A stretch of 6,435 bases of DNA from Calditrichaceae bacterium. Its GTDB lineage: Bacteria > Calditrichota > Calditrichia > Calditrichales > Calditrichaceae. Numbering within the stretch: position 1 is the stretch's first letter; each line of letters starts with the position of its first letter. The stretch lies in contig JAUXGF010000171.1 of the NCBI GenBank assembly GCA_030622395.1, forward strand, positions 1 through 6,435, given 5' to 3'. The notes below the pieces were generated by a model. It saw only the letters and a list, made by a program, of their open reading frames with translations, was not told the DNA's origin and did no database searches. Below are positions 5,293 to 6,435 of the stretch, one piece after another. The position numbers and the translations under genes are program-made.

Positions 5293-6288
5293 CTACGGCA
5301 ATTTCTTAAAATATGTATTGTTTAAAATAAGCTCCAATAATAATAATAATAACCCCAGTCCTAAAAAATAAATAAAATATTCTTCATAACGGGTAAACTC
5401 TTTGACTTCAATTTTTGTTTTTTCCATTTCGCCGATTTCATCATAAATAGCTTTGAGTTTACGCTCATTTGTCGCTCTAAAATATTTTGCGTTTGTAATA
5501 CGGGCAATTTCTTTCAGTGTTTCTTCATCAATTTCAACCTGCATTGGCACATACTGCCTTCCGAAAATGGGATTATTTACAGGGTACATAGCCGTTCCCC
5601 TTTTGCCCGCGCCGATGGTATAAATTTTTACCCCGAAAGCCTGACCTATTCTGGCGGCTGTTACAGGAGCCACCTGCCCGCTGTTATTAACGCCGTCGGT
5701 TAGCAGTATAATTACTTTACTTTTTGCCTTGCTGTCGCGCAGACGGTTAACCGCGTTAATAATACCCATGCCGATAGCTGTGCCGTCCCAGTCTTTATCG
5801 GCGACTTTAATTTCCTCCAGTAAAGTCAATAAAACGCCGTAATCAAGAGTTAACGGACACTGTGTAAAACTTTCCCCTGCAAAGATAACCATACCAAGCC
5901 GGTCGTTTCTGCGTCCCTTAATAAAATCCATAGCCACCAGCTTGGCTGCTTCCAGTCTATTATTAGGCTTAAAATCTTCAGCTAACATACTGCTGGAAAC
6001 GTCCATTGCCAGAACGATATCTACCCCCTCCGTTGAGATCTCTTCTTCTTTGCTGCTCGATTGAGGGCGGGCTAATGCAAAAATGAGCATGGTAAAGGCA
6101 AGTAAACGCATTACAAAAAGAATATGACGCAGACGCTGCTTAGCGCTTGGAGCAAGCCTTTTTAAAATGCCAATATCGGAATATCTAATCTTCCCGCCGC
6201 TGCGTTTCATACCGCGTAAATACCAATAAGCCATTAAAGGCAACACCAGCAGCAAAAGTAAATATAAAGGATCTGAAAAGCTGTACAT
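5293..6288 (-). CDS. batA: BatA, membrane-anchored von Willebrand factor A protein
   Basis: BatA is a 331-residue inner-membrane VWA protein. The N-terminus MYSFSDPLYLLLLLVLPLMA is typical of the family and forms helix 1 (about 7-24); helix 2 spans about 56-74; the VWA domain runs about 88-290; and a C-terminal helix covers about 304-322. The MIDAS metal site is intact: Asp96-x-Ser98-x-Ser100 (AMDVSSSM), Thr170 (DGTAIG) and Asp198 (LLTDGV). The segment 234-256 (MYPVNNPIFGRQYVPMQVEIDEE) separates it from BatB. Families of this kind are thought to work with a MoxR AAA+ ATPase, which should be encoded upstream, outside the window. The ATG at 6288-6286 lies 2 bases after the stop of the preceding gene, so the two are coupled. 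A GGAG lies rather far upstream. After the stop the operon is interrupted by repeat DNA before batB. Confidence 0.94.
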   Translation of the reverse strand: MYSFSDPLYLLLLLVLPLMAYWYLRGMKRSGGKIRYSDIGILKRLAPSAKQRLRHILFVMRLLAFTMLIFALARPQSSSKEEEISTEGVDIVLAMDVSSSMLAEDFKPNNRLEAAKLVAMDFIKGRRNDRLGMVIFAGESFTQCPLTLDYGVLLTLLEEIKVADKDWDGTAIGMGIINAVNRLRDSKAKSKVIILLTDGVNNSGQVAPVTAARIGQAFGVKIYTIGAGKRGTAMYPVNNPIFGRQYVPMQVEIDEETLKEIARITNAKYFRATNERKLKAIYDEIGEMEKTKIEVKEFTRYEEYFIYFLGLGLLLLLLELILNNTYFKKLP

Positions 6289-6290
6289 TA

Positions 6291-6435
6291 TTATTCGGTC
6301 ATCTCCCGTTCGGTTTCAACTTTTTCCAAAAGATCTTCCTTTGCAGGGAAAAGTTCATTTAATTTCGATTCTTTTATAGTAACCAACGGCGCTGTTCTCG
6401 GGTTTCGGATGTAAACAAAACCGTTCTTTTTATAA
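6291..6435 (-). CDS. Unidentified protein upstream of batA, C-terminal end only
   Basis: One minus-strand frame is open from the window edge to a TAA at 6293-6291 and encodes the last 47 residues of a protein, beginning YKKNGFVYIRNPRTAPLVTI and ending in a charged, helix-prone tail (KEDLLEKVETEREMTE). The stop is 2 bases before the batA ATG, the spacing seen elsewhere in this operon, which supports it as a real cotranscribed gene. No membrane helix is visible in this fragment. In related operons this place is taken by a DUF58 protein or by a small hypothetical protein between DUF58 and batA. The visible part does not let me choose, and I do not recognise the family. Confidence 0.75.
   Translation of the reverse strand, partial: YKKNGFVYIRNPRTAPLVTIKESKLNELFPAKEDLLEKVETEREMTE

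Noticed and set aside
164..6288. The gene cluster as a previously undescribed system
   Set aside because: Domain content, order and motifs match the known Bat operon. Its mechanism is poorly understood, but the cluster itself is described; the unusual part here is the repeat DNA.

Overview
This window is almost entirely one minus-strand gene cluster, the Bat ('Bacteroides aerotolerance') operon, read from right to left: an unidentified gene of which only the C-terminus is visible (6291-6435), batA (5293-6288), a 450-base gap filled with interspersed repeats, batB (3814-4842), batC (3065-3811), batD (1231-3063), batE (164-1231), and the first 51 codons of a lipoprotein gene (1-153). No convincing gene lies on the plus strand. 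The order batA-B-C-D-E is the classical one. The moxR ATPase and DUF58 genes that usually precede it would lie beyond the right edge, which the sequence here cannot confirm.

The organism is probably a diderm of the Bacteroidetes/Chlorobi/Calditrichaeota/Marinimicrobia (FCB) assemblage. This rests on the operon order, the AT-rich coding sequence, a lipoprotein signal, and abundant short palindromes of the CCCGA..TCGGG type together with interspersed repeats that I associate with uncultured FCB-group genomes. Bat operons also occur in spirochaetes and some proteobacteria, so the phylum is an inference.

The predicted products form an envelope complex. BatA and BatB are membrane-anchored von Willebrand A proteins with intact metal-binding (MIDAS) motifs. 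BatC is an exported TPR protein, BatD a large exported protein with one C-terminal membrane helix, and BatE a TPR protein with two membrane helices and an SH3-like end. Coupling is tight: batB-batC are 2 bases apart, batC-batD 1 base apart, batD-batE overlap by one base (TAATG), and the lipoprotein follows batE after 10 bases behind a strong Shine-Dalgarno sequence.

The notable part is repeat DNA rather than a new protein system. The batA-batB gap holds a roughly 366-base unit bounded by 27-base inverted arms and packed with nested palindromes. Part of the same repeat family lies inside the 5' end of batE, where it keeps the reading frame open and inserts about 89 foreign codons ahead of, or into, the signal-peptide region. 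I did not find a previously undescribed protein system.
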